A program made the translations under genes and the position numbers. From Symbiodinium natans (Eukaryota; Sar; Dinophyceae; Suessiales; Symbiodiniaceae), in the NCBI GenBank assembly GCA_905221605.1, contig CAJNDS010002679.1, positions 608,501 through 672,500 on the forward strand: a stretch of DNA of 64,000 nt, read 5' to 3'. Of the stretch, positions 1-10,065 are shown in pieces. Under the pieces are notes generated by a model. It saw only the letters and a list, made by a program, of their open reading frames with translations. It did no database searches and had not been told where the DNA came from. Position 1 is the first letter of the stretch. Each line of letters opens with the position of its first letter.

Positions 1-2
1 AG

Positions 3-65
3 GAGGCGCTGGACATGCTTCGGTCGGTGGGCTGTGGTGGCTTACAGCCCGACTCATACTTGCAT
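3..65 (+). CDS. PPR repeat fragment (exon-like)
   Basis: The frame starting at base 3 reads EALDMLRSVG...LQPDSY, the end of one pentatricopeptide repeat and the start of the next. PPR proteins bind organellar RNA base by base. The piece runs in from the window edge and is followed by TTTAGG-like sequence. It is partial and the parent gene is unknown. Confidence 0.5.
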
Positions 66-355
66 TCGGGGGTGTAGGGGACTCGTCGCGGGGGTTTAGG
101 TGTACTTGAAGGTTCAGGGTACGCTTGAATGCCAATTAGATCTGTACAGATCTGTACTGATAAGCCCCCCGAAGTCCCCAAAGTCCTGTAAGTAGCTTAG
201 AAGTCGACTTATAGTTGGGGTTATCAGTACCCATAAACCTCCAAATAAGGCCGGGGGACTCGACGCGATTTGGGGTTTGGTGTTTTAGGGGCTCATTGCG
301 GATTCGGGCGCGGTCAACGAAGCAGTGTGCGCACACCGAGTTTCCAAAACAACCC

Positions 356-437
356 TTTAGGGTTTAGGGTTTAGGGTTTAGGTTTGGGGCTAGGGTTTAG
401 GGTTTAGGTTTAGGGTTTAGGATTGAGGGTTTAGGGT
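356..437. repeat. Telomere-like repeats, G-rich (TTTAGGG)n
   Basis: Degenerate TTTAGGG units with TTTAGG and TTTGGGG variants, in the G-rich orientation on the + strand. It is interstitial, since unique sequence lies on both sides. Confidence 0.9.
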
Positions 438-538
438 TAAACCCGAAACCCTGATACTTGGCTCTGACTTGCTTCGACCCCGAGCCCTAAACCCCAAAAC
501 CCCCCAACTTGGGCCCTCAACACTAAAGCCCAAAACTG

Positions 539-650
539 GGGATGTTCTCCTTCATACTAACAGTCCTCAATAGGGGACCCCCCCCCCCCCCCCCCGCCCC
601 CCTTCATGATAATCCCGATTAAGGCCTGTTAGCATAAGGGGAAGCATTCG
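539..650. mobile_element. MITE-like inverted-repeat element, copy 1
   Basis: The left arm (539-576, core CATACTAACAGTCCT) and the right arm (609-650, core AGGCCTGTTAGCATAAGGGG) are imperfect reverse complements around a poly-C tract (577-602). The same arms recur at 742-830, 2230-2323 and 38838-39071. It has no coding capacity and resembles a non-autonomous DNA transposon. Confidence 0.55.
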
Positions 651-741
651 GTCATTATTCTAAGGGGAATCCTACTAGTTGGGGTGTCTATTTTAGGGGT
701 CCCCTATTTCGTAAACCCCTTATGAGGACATCGTCACAGCA

Positions 742-830
742 TTAGACTAACAGTCCTTAATAGGGATTCTAGTACTTACTAGGGGAAATCCCGATGAAGG
801 ACTGTTATGTTAGTATGAGGGGGAACATCC
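742..830. mobile_element. MITE-like inverted-repeat element, copy 2
   Basis: Left arm core ACTAACAGTCCTTAATAGGG and right arm core CCGATGAAGGACTGTTATG, followed by TTAGTATGAGGGGGAACATCC. The arms are near reverse complements and match copy 1. Only about 90 bp separates this copy from copy 1. Confidence 0.55.
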
Positions 831-969
831 TAACCCAAAACCCTCAAACCTACTTGGAGGTTCATGGGTACTTCTAATCCCAACTATAAGTCGACGTATT
901 TCCTGCTTAGAGGAGGAGACTTAAGGTGCTTCTAAGTACAGATCTAATCGGGGCTATAAGTAGCCTGGA

Positions 970-1085
970 CCTTCAAGTAAGCAAACCCTAAACCCTGAAA
1001 CCCTGAAACCCTCAAACCCTGAAACCCTCAAACCCTGAAACCCTCAAACCCTCAAACCCTAAACCCTAAACCCCTAACCCGAAGC
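970..1085. repeat. Telomere-like repeats, C-rich with CCCTGAAA/CCCTCAAA variants
   Basis: A C-rich array in which 8-nt variants (CCCTGAAA and CCCTCAAA alternating) replace part of the 7-nt unit. It lies directly upstream of a PPR piece. Confidence 0.9.
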
Positions 1086-1094
1086 CCTTATTAT

Positions 1095-1188
1095 CAGGAC
1101 ATCATCACCTACAACACCTCCATGAGTGTCTGCGAGCGAGCTGGTGAGTGGCAAGCGGCCTCGCAGCTTGCTTCGATCAGCTGCGCAG
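1095..1188 (+). CDS. PPR repeat exon-like piece
   Basis: The frame from 1098 reads DIITYNTSMSVCERAGEWQA, then ASQLASIS, a nearly complete 35-residue PPR unit. Telomere-like arrays flank it on both sides, here C-rich on both. The AG at 1097 and the CAG at about 1188 are possible splice-site contexts. Confidence 0.7.
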
Positions 1189-1191
1189 GCC

Positions 1192-1300
1192 CTAAACCCT
1201 AAACCCTAAACCCTAAACCCTACACCCTAAACCCTAGACCCTAAACCCTAAACCCTAAACCCTAAACCCTAAACCCACCCTAAACCCTAAACCGCCTGAA
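1192..1300. repeat. Telomere-like repeats, C-rich (CCCTAAA)n
   Basis: Mostly perfect CCCTAAA units, with single-base variants such as CCCTACA and CCCTAGA. Confidence 0.95.
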
Positions 1301-1399
1301 GATCCCTATAATCTCCGGGTCTGAAAAGGATCGCATGCCATGCATGCCATAGGGCGCCCTTCACAGCAACTCACCACTTTGCCCTACTACTGTTTGCTT

Positions 1400-1492
1400 A
1401 AGGTTTAGGGTTTAGGTTTTAGGGTTTAGGGTTTATAGGGTTTAGGGTTTGGGGTTTGGGGTTTGGGGTTTAGGTTTTAGGGTTTAGGGTTA
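1400..1492. repeat. Telomere-like repeats, G-rich
   Basis: TTTAGGG units with TTTGGGG variants. Orientation is switched relative to the C-rich array about 100 bp upstream. Confidence 0.9.
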
Positions 1493-1605
1493 AGAACCCC
1501 CAAACATCAAAGATAATATTCCCCGTATTGCCCTTGTACTATTGTTTGCTTAAGAACCCCCCAAATATCAAAGATATTATTCCCTATAGTGTCCTTGTAC
1601 GGAAG
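1493..1605. repeat. Two-copy direct repeat, about 54 bp
   Basis: AAGAACCCCCAAACATCAAAG at 1493 recurs, slightly diverged, at 1552, each copy followed by a GTCCTTGTAC or GCCCTTGTAC stretch. The junction sequence TTTGCTTAAGAACCCCCC occurs again near 29703, so this is part of a dispersed repeat. Confidence 0.6.
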
Positions 1606-1882
1606 AGTGTGAAGCCTCACGGCACAACTCGGATCAAATCACATGTGTCTGCCTGCATGCTACATAGACAGGGTCCCTCCTACATGGATACCTTTGTACA
1701 AGTTTTCGTAGCAAGTCCCAAAGGAACCATGATTTACGATAGCCATGCGGTCAGGCTTCCCCTCCCCCCCCCCCCCCCCCCCCACCCCCAAACGCTAAAC
1801 CCCTAAACCCTAAACCACGAACCCCATTCTCGGGCTGCCACCCAAGCGATTCACAAGGCACCTCTTCGGCGAGGTCGCCCAG

Positions 1883-1924
1883 GAAAGCCTGCAAGCAGAT
1901 GTGATCACGTGCCGCGCACGCGCG
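1883..1924 (+). CDS. PPR repeat fragment
   Basis: The frame reads ESLQADVITCRARA, resembling the inter-repeat LQxDVITYNAAISA segment of PPR proteins. C-rich repeats lie upstream (about 1795) and G-rich repeats downstream (1957 onward). It is short and may be a relic. Confidence 0.4.
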
Positions 1925-1956
1925 TTTGGTGTAGTTGGGTTTTCAAGGCAAGGATC

Positions 1957-2108
1957 TTGTTTAGGGTTTAGGGTGTTGGGTTTAGGGTTAGGGTTTAGGT
2001 TTGGGTCGACCCTAAAAAGCTTATCACCCAAAGCCCCTCTGATGCCGAAGCCGAGGGAGAAGGGGTTCCGGGTTAAGGGTGTAGGGTTTAGGGTTTAGGG
2101 TTTAGGGG
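1957..2108. repeat. Telomere-like repeats, G-rich, interrupted
   Basis: TTTAGGG units with unique inserts, ending in a long poly-G tract (about 2115-2140). Confidence 0.85.
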
Positions 2109-2229
2109 GGTGCCGGGGAGGGGGGGGGGGGGGGGGGGCGTATTTTTCTTCAAGTGATGTGTTATTAATTAAGAGCTCGTCTTTGTTTTTGCGGGCGCTT
2201 TGAAAGTTTTCTTTGGTGTTTATACATTG

Positions 2230-2323
2230 GAATGTTCACCCTTGTACTAGCAGTCCTTAATAGGGTTTATAGTACCCCCTATTCTCGTCCCTTTTACGGA
2301 CTGTTAGTATAAGGGGCAACATC
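2230..2323. mobile_element. MITE-like inverted-repeat element, copy 3
   Basis: Left arm core CTAGCAGTCCTTAATAGGG and right arm core ACGGACTGTTAGTATAAGGG are imperfect reverse complements of the same family as copies 1, 2 and 4. It is about 94 bp long with no ORF. Confidence 0.55.
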
Positions 2324-2337
2324 ACATTACATATACG

Positions 2338-2500
2338 TACATATACACACACACACACACACATATTGTGTTTTGTTGGTGTTTCAATGCCGTTTTAGAT
2401 TGGGTGTGCAAACTGCGTGTAATATCTTTACGGATGCAACAAGATTTAACAAACCCGAAAGGCTGCGAATATATATACATATATAGATATATATAACTAA
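2338..2500. repeat. Microsatellites (CA)n and (AT)n
   Basis: An ACACAC run at about 2345-2363 and an ATATAT/ACATAT run at about 2467-2496. Ordinary simple repeats; no gene seen between them. Confidence 0.85.
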
Positions 2501-2509
2501 ATGGCATGA

Positions 2510-4250
2510 GGCGAAGGCCGGCGATGGGTAGTTGGGACGGGGGGGGGGGGTGTTTACTAAGGTTCTAACCTTATTACTTTCAAGATTTGAGTTAGGTTGT
2601 CGTGCTTGAGGAGAAAGGGGGGAGGGGGGGATGGGGGGGCTCGACGTGCACTTCTAGAAACGGCACGCCAATGAGCTGAGGACAGGCTGCTTTTTATTTT
2701 GTTGCCTCATCATGTAAACTCCGAAAACCGTCAGGAGGACCTAGACACTTACCCTGCAAATATACTAACGCATGATAGGACAAAATGTGAGATATGGGAA
2801 AAACCTCCTGAATGATTGCGTGAGTATAAGTTAAATAGTTTCTGATGTAGATCTTGAAAGTAGCAGCAAACATTCAGCTGACAGCTTTCAGAGCTGAAGG
2901 CAAGAAGAGCTCTATGTGAATAGTAATTGGAGACGTGCTCGTCGATGTTGAGAGAGAGAGAGTGCTGTGCCTCATATGTGCGCATAAGAGCTCCATGTGA
3001 AGAGCGAATCATCTTGCGCAGCGTTGCTTCCTTGCTGAGGGTTTAGGGTTTAGGGTTTAGGTAGAGCATGGTCATAGTGCGAAGCGTTCGCTGGGATTCG
3101 ATGTCTGTACTTGGCTTCGCTCACATGGTTCTGAGGTTTTTGTTTTGCTTGCAGCTTGTTTTGTTTCGCTCGCTTGATTGTAAAACTTGTCTCCGATCTG
3201 GGCTTATTTTGGGTTGAGTAGTGAGTTGGGTTCTCTATAGTTTCCTGTGTACGTAATTAATTGCAATCAGAAATTGTAAGCGACGGTCTGCAGGGAGAAT
3301 GGTGGCACCAGCAGGCTCATGTGAGCGCTCTGCAACAGTGTCACAGAGTGTACTGGAAGAAGAGGCATTTTTGTGTTGTAGCGAAAACGAATGTTGACTA
3401 GTTTCGTCGGCCGGGGCAATATCTTGATGTTTTTTGATCAAGATTGCTTGGCTAAGGTGAGCAAATAAGATTGTTGTGTGTGGGGTTTAGGAATCAGGGT
3501 TTAGGGTTCAGGATCTAGGGTTCCCTTATCCAAAAAATGTGATGAGTGAACTCATGAAGGTTGTGAGGTCAAGGAGGAGGAGGAGGAGTTAAATGGTGAT
3601 CCCAAGGTCGGATAGTCTTCGATGTACAAGAAACCCTTGTGAACTCTAGCGGTCTAACGTGTCTTCCTGAAGTTTTTTGTGAAGACCTACCAGTCCCATG
3701 GCCTCCACTTGGAGCGGGATTGAAAATGGTCGCTGGAAGGTGCATATGTGGAGGATGTGTCCCGACGAGCCGCCTCCCTCAGCGATGGGACGGCGAAACT
3801 CCGAGCGGTTCTTGATCTTCAGCTTTTGAATGACGGGGTTTCGCGTTGCTTGGACACAACGGAGCAATACCTCGAAGCCCGCTTAAGAGGCGTTTTTTTG
3901 TTTTTGTTTCGGTGTGTTTTCCTGATTTCGGCTGTAGACATGAATGCTGTCGACTTCACATCGGCTCGAGCAAAAACATGTGGTGCTATCCGCCCCGCGC
4001 AGTCTCTGAACAAGTTCGCAGATTGTTGAAGTTGCAGGGCCATGTCAGAAATTTCCATGCCCATCCCAGCGTGAGCTCGCAAATTCCTTCCCTGCAGGGT
4101 GGGGATGTTCGAAGGAAACATGTTGTTTTTGTTTTTTCAGCTTGCTTTGGAACCTTCGTAAGGAGTAACAATGAAAGTTATTCGGGTAGACCTTTCCTCC
4201 AAGCCTCACTGCCTGACATGGCCACCGGGAAGTGTCCTTGACCCTATGTA
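2510..4250. other. Unassigned non-repeat stretch
   Basis: Only short telomere-like interruptions at about 3035-3062 and 3480-3510. Small open frames exist on both strands (for example 3748-4029 +), but none resembles a known family. The + frame from 3748 (EDVSRRAASLSDGTAKLRAV) looks protein-like and could be an exon. No function is assigned. Confidence 0.35.
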
Positions 4251-4284
4251 GCCCTACACCCTAAACCGCAAACCCTCCCTGCAG

Positions 4285-4370
4285 CGTCAGGTACAGCGCT
4301 GCGGTGGGAGCTTGCGAGAGGTCCTCGAACTGGCAGCAAGCCTTGGAATACTTGACAGGCCCTGTTGGAG
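4285..4370 (+). CDS. PPR repeat exon-like piece
   Basis: Reads SVRYSAAVGACERSSNWQQA, then LEYLTGPVG, a full PPR unit. A candidate acceptor CCTCCCTGCAG lies just before it, after C-rich repeats, and a G-rich repeat-like start (GGGTTTGC) follows. This is the common C-rich / exon / G-rich arrangement. Confidence 0.75.
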
Positions 4371-4870
4371 GGTTTGCATTGTAGTATAGGGGCCCACGAG
4401 GGCGAATAGAGAGGTCCACGTTTGCGTTGAAGAGTGAGTTGCACGATGGCTAAACCCTGCCCGAATCCGTGAAAAAACGCCTGTGCGTCAAACAAACCGA
4501 GATTGACAAAGGAGTCGCAATATCTGGCAGCTGCTTGACACCAGAACGTGCTCCCTCTACCCTTTGCAACTCCTTGCTTACGTCATATATATATACACAC
4601 ATACATATACATATAGTTGTAGCGGCACGCCTTTAAAGTCAATTGCCGTGCCGTTGATATTTACATAAACTCCTCCCTATGAAAATCAAATGAAACTCAT
4701 GAGCCGTTTACAGAGGGTGAAAACCAGCTTGGACTGTTCGGGTGGCACACTAAAGCAGGTGCCGCACCGTATGCCTTTATCCCTACGCCCTAAACCCTAA
4801 GGGCCTCAAGCCTACCCCGCCACCCGGCCCTCCTTTTCACCACAAGGAGTCCACAAACGGGCGCTCCGAA
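4371..4870. other. Unassigned stretch with AT microsatellite
   Basis: Contains an ATATATATACACAC-type simple repeat at about 4585-4615 and scattered CCCTAAA units near 4790. No convincing gene was seen. Confidence 0.4.
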
Positions 4871-4920
4871 AATTAACCCCAAACCCGAAACCCTAAACCC
4901 CAAACCCTAAACCCCGCTAG

Positions 4921-4980
4921 GCCTGGAGTCCGCGTCCTTGCAAGCCGACGCCGTCCTCTACGGAGCTGCAGTGGCCAGGG
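4921..4980 (+). CDS. PPR repeat exon-like piece
   Basis: Reads LESASLQADAVLYGAAVARV, the inter-repeat and first-helix part of a PPR unit. CCCTAAACCCCGCTAG lies immediately upstream (AG acceptor) and TTTAGGG-type sequence follows within 25 bp. Confidence 0.65.
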
Positions 4981-4984
4981 TCCA

Positions 4985-5330
4985 GTTTAAGGTTATAGGG
5001 TTTAGGGTTGAGGGTTTAGGGTTTGTAGGGTCTGTAGGGTTTATAAGGTTCAACGCGGTTCGAGGGCATATAATTAGGGCTTATAGGGATAAAAAGAGGT
5101 TAAAGGGCATTTTGGGTTTTGGGGTTCAAAGAGGGTTTATGTAGGGGTTAATTACAGGGCTTTAAGGGCTTGTAGAGTTTAGAGATTTAAACGGTTGAAA
5201 GGGTTTGTAGGGTTCAAAGGGCTTGGGGGATTTAAACGGCTTGAGAGTTTGACAGTTTGAAAGGGTTTAAAGGGCCTGGGGCTTTTGAGGGCTTATGGTT
5301 TCAAGTTCCTGCAGCCCCCTCACCTCCCTT
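4985..5330. repeat. Degenerate G-rich telomere-like sequence
   Basis: Decayed GGGTTTA/GGGTTTATA/GGGCTT units over about 350 bp with no gene. The open frame across it encodes only repeat-derived residues. Confidence 0.6.
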
Positions 5331-5454
5331 AAACCCTACAAACCCTGAAGCCTAAACCCTAAACCCCAAACCCTAAACCCTGAACCTTAAACCCTAAACC
5401 CTAAACAGGTACCTTCATGGGGGATTCTTGGTATCTTGTGGGCTCTGCGAGGTC

Positions 5455-5582
5455 CCTGCAGGGTTTAGGGTTTAGGGTTTAGGGTTTAGGGTTTAGGGTT
5501 TAGGGTTACGGGTTTAGGGTTTAGGGTTTAGCGTTTAGAGTTTAGGGTTTAGGGTTTATGGTTTAGGGTTTAGGGTTTAGGG
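5455..5582. repeat. Telomere-like repeats, G-rich
   Basis: Near-perfect TTTAGGG array, facing a C-rich array at 5345-5406 across about 50 bp of unique DNA. Confidence 0.95.
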
Positions 5583-5652
5583 CTCCTCCCCCACCTAAAT
5601 CCTAAAACCCAAGGCCCAGTATACACCCCGAACCCAGAACGCTAAGCCCAAG

Positions 5653-5735
5653 GTCAGCGCCTGCGCCAGGGCCGGGAATTGGGAGGTAGCCCTCGGGCTT
5701 CTGAAAGACGTGGCTCCCCGGCGCCGTCCACCTTT
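5653..5735 (+). CDS. PPR repeat exon-like piece
   Basis: Reads VSACARAGNWEVALGLLKDV, the second half of a PPR unit. Candidate acceptor CCCAAG is at 5652. TTTAGGG repeats start about 20 bp downstream and degenerate C-rich sequence lies upstream. Confidence 0.7.
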
Positions 5736-5914
5736 TGTTGGGGTTTGATTAGGGTTTGGGGTTTAGGGTTTAGGGTTTAGGGTTTAGCACTGAAATTGGG
5801 TTTGGGGAAGAGGTTGCGGTCGAAGCAATGCGGGGGTGTTCAAAAGTTTCACTTTACTTTTCCTGGGGGCCAGCTCGAGGTTTGGGATTATCCAGGGGTG
5901 GTTTTTTCTTGTGG

Positions 5915-6000
5915 TTTAGGGTTTAGGGTTTAGAGTTTAGGGTTTAGGGTTAGGGTCTAGGGTTATAGGGTTTAGGGTTTAGGGTTTAGGGTTTAGGGTG
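5915..6000. repeat. Telomere-like repeats, G-rich
   Basis: TTTAGGG array with few variants. A short similar array lies at 5748-5790. Confidence 0.9.
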
Positions 6001-6409
6001 GTGCTCTGCGCCCTTTGCACTACTTCTATCTTCCCTTGAAGGTTTCGAGGCACTCCGTGGTACTCACCGGATTAGTGTTGGTGCAGGCACCCTAATCCCT
6101 AACCCTAAACCGCCCCAAGAAATTTCGGCCAAACACCTTGAACATTTCCAAATGGACGATGAGAGCTAGATCCGCCTCCTCACAAAGGGGGTTTGGGGTT
6201 TAGGGCTTCGGGTCCTTGAGCCCCTTTTAAGGGAAACCTCCTAGGAGCACATCCTAGGTACAGGAAATTCTTAAGGACTGTCATTCAGCGTGTCGATGTC
6301 TCCGACGGCTTGGAGATCTTGCGAAAGTGTAGCCCAAGCCATCGGTGGCAGCCCCCTGCAACCCCCAAACCCTGGACCCGAAATACTTAGGTCCTGGAAC
6401 CGAGACCCC

Positions 6410-6498
6410 AAACCGTAACCCTGAACCCTAAACCCCTAAACCCCTAAACCCTACACCCTACAACCCTAAACCCTAAACCCTAAAACCCTAAACCCTCA
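6410..6498. repeat. Telomere-like repeats, C-rich
   Basis: CCCTAAA and CCCCTAAA units. It faces the G-rich array at 6592-6752 across about 90 bp of GC-rich sequence that might be a decayed exon. Confidence 0.9.
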
Positions 6499-6591
6499 AG
6501 GCCAGCATCAAGGGCCCAAGTAGGGCGGAGCAACCGGAAGTTCGATCCGAGGATGGGAAGCGGCTCTCCAGCGACGCAGCTGGGCATCCAC

Positions 6592-6752
6592 CGTTTAGGG
6601 TTCAGGGTTCAGGGTTTAGGGTTTAGGGTTTAGGGTTCAGGGTTTAGAGTTTAGGCTTAGGGTTTAGGGTTTAGGGTTTAGGGTTTAGGGTTCAGGGTTT
6701 AGGGTTTAGGGGTTAGGGTTTAGGGTTTAGGGTTTAGGGTTTAGGGTTTAGG
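6592..6752. repeat. Telomere-like repeats, G-rich
   Basis: Long TTTAGGG array with TTCAGGG variants. Confidence 0.95.
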
Positions 6753-7009
6753 GCTTGTGCGGCTTTTGGGGGCTTCAGAGGGTTTAGACGTCATAGGGTT
6801 TAGGGTTTAGGGTAGAGGGTTTAGTTAAGGGTACAGAGGATAGAGGTTTAGGGTCTAGGGTTTAGAGGGTTTCAGGTTGAGTTTTATTTTTTTGCTGCTG
6901 GGGTTTAAGGCTTGTCGGGTACATGGGGTTTGCAGCGTATACAGGGTTTACTAAGGCTTTCAGGGCCTACAGGATGGTCCAGAGGGCTAGAAGAGTGCTT
7001 AGTTGCAGT

Positions 7010-7105
7010 TTAGGGTTTAGGGTTTAGGGTTTAGGGTTTAGGGTTTAGGGTTTAGGGTTTAGGGTTTAGGGTTTAGGGTTTAGGGTTTAGGGTTTAGGGT
7101 TCAGG
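7010..7105. repeat. Telomere-like repeats, G-rich, near perfect
   Basis: About 13 consecutive TTTAGGG units. Confidence 0.97.
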
Positions 7106-7238
7106 GACTTTTGGGGATTTTTATGGTTTTAGGGCTCTAGGGTTCTTTGTTTTTGTTCTTAAGGTTTCGTTAGGGCCTTGTCTTTTTTTGGGTGGAGGCC
7201 GGTGCTGGCACCTTTAAAGACTCGTTGCACCTGCCCAG

Positions 7239-7292
7239 GTGATCATCTTCAACGCTGCGATCAGCGCCTGCGAGAGAGGCCAGGCAAATGGG
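7239..7292 (+). CDS. PPR repeat exon-like piece
   Basis: Reads VIIFNAAISACERGQANG, the canonical first half of the PPR unit. Candidate acceptor CTGCCCAG is just upstream and TTTAGGG repeats start about 15 bp downstream. Confidence 0.75.
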
Positions 7293-7299
7293 GGTTACC

Positions 7300-7372
7300 G
7301 AAATTGGGGTTTAGGGTTTAGGGTTTAGGGTTTAGGGTTTAGGGTTTAGGGTTTAGGGTTTAGGGTTTAGGG
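7300..7372. repeat. Telomere-like repeats, G-rich
   Basis: Perfect TTTAGGG array directly after a PPR piece. Confidence 0.95.
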
Positions 7373-7599
7373 TCACCTTTCGGGGCTTTAAGGGCATTCT
7401 TTTCTATTTGGGGTACAACATGGGTACAGTACCCCCTAATTTGGTTAAAAGAACATCAAGCAAGTGTGTTTCCGGTTTAGCGGTTTCTAGGAGCCGGAGT
7501 GCGGTCCGGTTCAAATCCACGACATGTATGCCCGAGGAACCAAACCCTGCTGCAGCATCTTTCTGAAGCCCTGAACCCGAAATCCCTACTGTAATCTCT

Positions 7600-7720
7600 G
7601 AGCCCTAAACCCGAAACCCCTAAACCCCTAAACCCCTAAACCCCTAAACCCCTAAACCCCTAAACCCCTAAACCCCTAAACCCTAAACCCTAAACCTTAA
7701 ACCCTAAACCCTAAACCCCT
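7600..7720. repeat. Telomere-like repeats, C-rich, 8-nt CCCCTAAA variant
   Basis: A local run of CCCCTAAA units (about 8 copies) passes into CCCTAAA, showing local homogenisation of a variant. Confidence 0.92.
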
Positions 7721-7734
7721 TGAACCCCTACACA

Positions 7735-7827
7735 GCTAGGGCCTCTGTGTCGGCTGCCACAGGCTCCGCCTGGCGAGAAGCCTCCAACTTGCTGGCGACG
7801 GCGGAGGAAAGAGAGTTGAGGGCCCAG
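7735..7827 (+). CDS. PPR repeat exon-like piece
   Basis: Reads SAATGSAWREASNLLATAEE, the second half of a PPR unit. It starts after CCCCTACACAG (candidate acceptor) and ends before CCAG/GGTT. C-rich repeats lie on both sides. Confidence 0.65.
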
Positions 7828-7849
7828 GGTTCAGGAAGTCCCGAAGCCC

Positions 7850-7985
7850 AAAACCCTAAACCCTCAAACCCACAAACCCTCAAACCCTCAAACCCTCAAA
7901 CCCTCAAACCCTCAAACCCTCAAACCCCTAAACCCCTAAACCCTAAACCCTAAATCCTAAGCCCTAAACCCCAAACCCTAACCTT
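7850..7985. repeat. Telomere-like repeats, C-rich, CCCTCAAA variant run
   Basis: At least eight CCCTCAAA or CCCACAAA units followed by CCCTAAA units. Confidence 0.92.
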
Positions 7986-8012
7986 GGCTAGGATATTGTG
8001 GGGACCACACCG

Positions 8013-8173
8013 CGGTTTAGGGTTTAGGGTTTAGGGTTAGGGTTTAGGGTTTAGGGTTTAGGGTTTAGGGTTTAGGGTTTAGGGTTTAGGGTTTAGGGTT
8101 TAGGGTTTAGGGTTTAGGGTTTAGGGTTTAGGGTTTAGGGTTTAGGGTTTAGGGTTTAGGGTTTAGGGTTTAG
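8013..8173. repeat. Telomere-like repeats, G-rich, longest clean array
   Basis: About 22 TTTAGGG units with a single one-base interruption. Confidence 0.97.
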
Positions 8174-8254
8174 GAGTTGTAGTCAAGCCACCAGGAGCAC
8201 CAAGTGAAGCCCGACGTCATCTCGTACAACGCCACCATCTGCGCAGCTCGTACA
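8174..8254 (+). CDS. PPR repeat exon-like piece
   Basis: The frame from 8204 reads VKPDVISYNATICAART, a PPR inter-repeat plus first helix. It follows the long G-rich array directly. Confidence 0.65.
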
Positions 8255-8399
8255 CCCAAATCCACCTACCCTCCCTAGGTCCTGGAGAGTTTCTTCAAGC
8301 TAGGCCGCGGTGCTACGGGAAGGGCTGGAGGGCTTCTGTGGACCTTTGGGGGCCTCTTAGTTTTTTCTTCCGATTTACCCTAAGCCCTAAACCCTAATT

Positions 8400-8815
8400 T
8401 GTCTGTTTTTTGCTGTTTACGATGTTGATAAGAGGGGTTAGGGTTTAGGGTTGAGGGTTTAGGGTTTAGGGTTAAAGGAGCTTACGGGTTTAGGGGTTAG
8501 GGTTTGGGGCTTAGGGAAATTGTAAATTAGTAGAGGCTCTGACTGTGGGGTGTTCAGTCACAGGGCCTCCTTGGCGCCAGAAGAGTCAGTGCTTACGGGT
8601 TTTAGTGGAGGGCAGTTGGTATCCCGGTTGTGACGGCGGGCATTCAAGGTATTGTGCCTACATTCGTTGGTTCCCTCGCCGGTCCTCCACAAGATCCCAT
8701 GGCCTACGGCATTCGTCTTTGAGTTTCGCGCGCAGTCATTCTACCCAGTATTCAACGTCCTCAGCTCCAAAAATCGCAGACACCCTGGAGCCTAAACCCT
8801 CGTAGCCCCTAGGCG
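8400..8815. other. Short G-rich array and unassigned sequence
   Basis: TTTAGGG units lie at 8425-8515. An 86-codon + frame (8545-8805) follows. Its product matches nothing I recognise and it ends in repeat-derived codons, so it is not called as a gene. Confidence 0.4.
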
Positions 8816-8854
8816 TTTAGGGTTTAGGGTTTAGGGTTTAGCCGAAGCCCTAAG

Positions 8855-8917
8855 GCTTACGAGAAGTCGGGGCATTGGGAGAAAGCTCTTGCCTTGCTCA
8901 TGGCCTTGGAGGACTGC
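8855..8917 (+). CDS. PPR repeat exon-like piece
   Basis: Reads AYEKSGHWEKALALLMALED, the second half of a PPR unit. Candidate acceptor CCCTAAG is at 8854. A TTTAGGG array begins immediately downstream. Confidence 0.75.
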
Positions 8918-8921
8918 CTTT

Positions 8922-9095
8922 GGGTTTAGGGTTTAGGGTTTAGGGTTTAGGGTTTAGGGTTTAGGGTTTAGGGTTTAGGGTTTAGGGTTTAGGGTTTAGG
9001 GTTTAGGGTTTAGGGTTTAGGTTTGGGTTTATTGTTTAGGGTTTAGGGTTTAGGGTTTAGGGTTTAGGGTTTAGGGTTTAGGGTTTAGGGTTCAG
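8922..9095. repeat. Telomere-like repeats, G-rich
   Basis: About 24 TTTAGGG units with one short interruption near 9022. Confidence 0.97.
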
Positions 9096-9175
9096 AGAGT
9101 AGGGGTCTTTAAGGCCCTTTCAGGGGTAGGGCAGCGCAATCCGAATTGGGCCTGTCTGGGCATTGGGGTGGTCGT

Positions 9176-9340
9176 TACCCCTAAAACCCCCAAGCCAATG
9201 GCCCCAAGCCCTAAACCCTAAACCTGGAGACCCTAAGACCCTAAACCCTAAGACCCTAAACGGCTTTAGGGGCTGAGGGTTGAAGACCCTAAGACCCTAA
9301 ACCCCTAAGACCCTAAACGGCTTTAGGGGCTGAGGGTTGG
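9176..9340. repeat. C-rich repeats with a duplicated 57-58 bp unit
   Basis: CCCTAAGACCCTAAACGGCTTTAGGGGCTGAGGGTTG occurs twice in tandem. It is a composite of both repeat orientations. Confidence 0.8.
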
Positions 9341-9889
9341 GTGGACTCAGCTCCACGGCAGGACGCAGGATTGCAGCCCGACGCGCCACCTGGCCCCAAC
9401 TGGGGTTTCGCCCTAAACCCTAAACCTTAAACCCTAAACCCTAAACCCTAAGCAGGGTCGAAGGTTCTTGGAGGTTTTGACAGGTTTAGGAACATAGTTG
9501 GGAATAAATAGGGGTCTTTACAGGGTTTAGGAACATAGTTAGTAATCATGAACGAGGGTCTCAGGGTTTGGGTTTAGAGTCTCTTGGATTTCTGAAGGGT
9601 GTCATCGTGCACCTCACATGATGGAATGTTCCATAAATGGTCGCTCAAGATACGTCCCTAAAACCCTAAACCCTAAACCCTAAACCCTAAACCCCCATCA
9701 TACCCTCAACCCAGGACTAGGGGTTGTCGGCTCCGTGGTGGCGGGGAAATCTTGTCAGATTCAATTCTGCAGGGAAGTCGGCCCTCTAATTACCCTAAAC
9801 CCTAAACCCTAAACCCTAAAGAAAGCACATAACATAAGCCTTGTGTTGCCACGTTCACCCCCAGACATCTCCCGGAGCCCGCCACTTTT

Positions 9890-9970
9890 GAGCCCAGGAT
9901 CTCCTTCAACTCCTCCATCAGTGCCTGTGAGACTGTTTCGGCCTGGCAGCAGGACAGGGCTACGTTGGAG
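9890..9970 (+). CDS. PPR repeat exon-like piece
   Basis: Reads PRISFNSSISACETVSAWQQ, then DRAT. C-rich repeats lie upstream (9790-9820) and G-rich repeats start right after. Confidence 0.7.
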
Positions 9971-10065
9971 TTTAGGTTCAGGGTTTAGGGTTTAGAGGGT
10001 TTAGGGTTTAGGGTTTAGGGTTTAGGGTTTAGGGTTCAGGGTTCAGGGTTTAGGGTTTAGGTTTC
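9971..10065. repeat. Telomere-like repeats, G-rich
   Basis: TTTAGGG array with TTCAGGG variants. Confidence 0.92.

Noticed and set aside
1-400. A true chromosome end at the window edge
   Set aside because: Arrays are short, interstitial and in both orientations, with unique DNA on each side.
2749-3012. 87-codon frame on the - strand as a gene
   Set aside because: No recognisable domain or flanking signals; length is compatible with chance.
6499-6591. PPR piece between the C-rich and G-rich arrays
   Set aside because: The best frame (ASIKGPSRAEQP) matches the PPR pattern too weakly.
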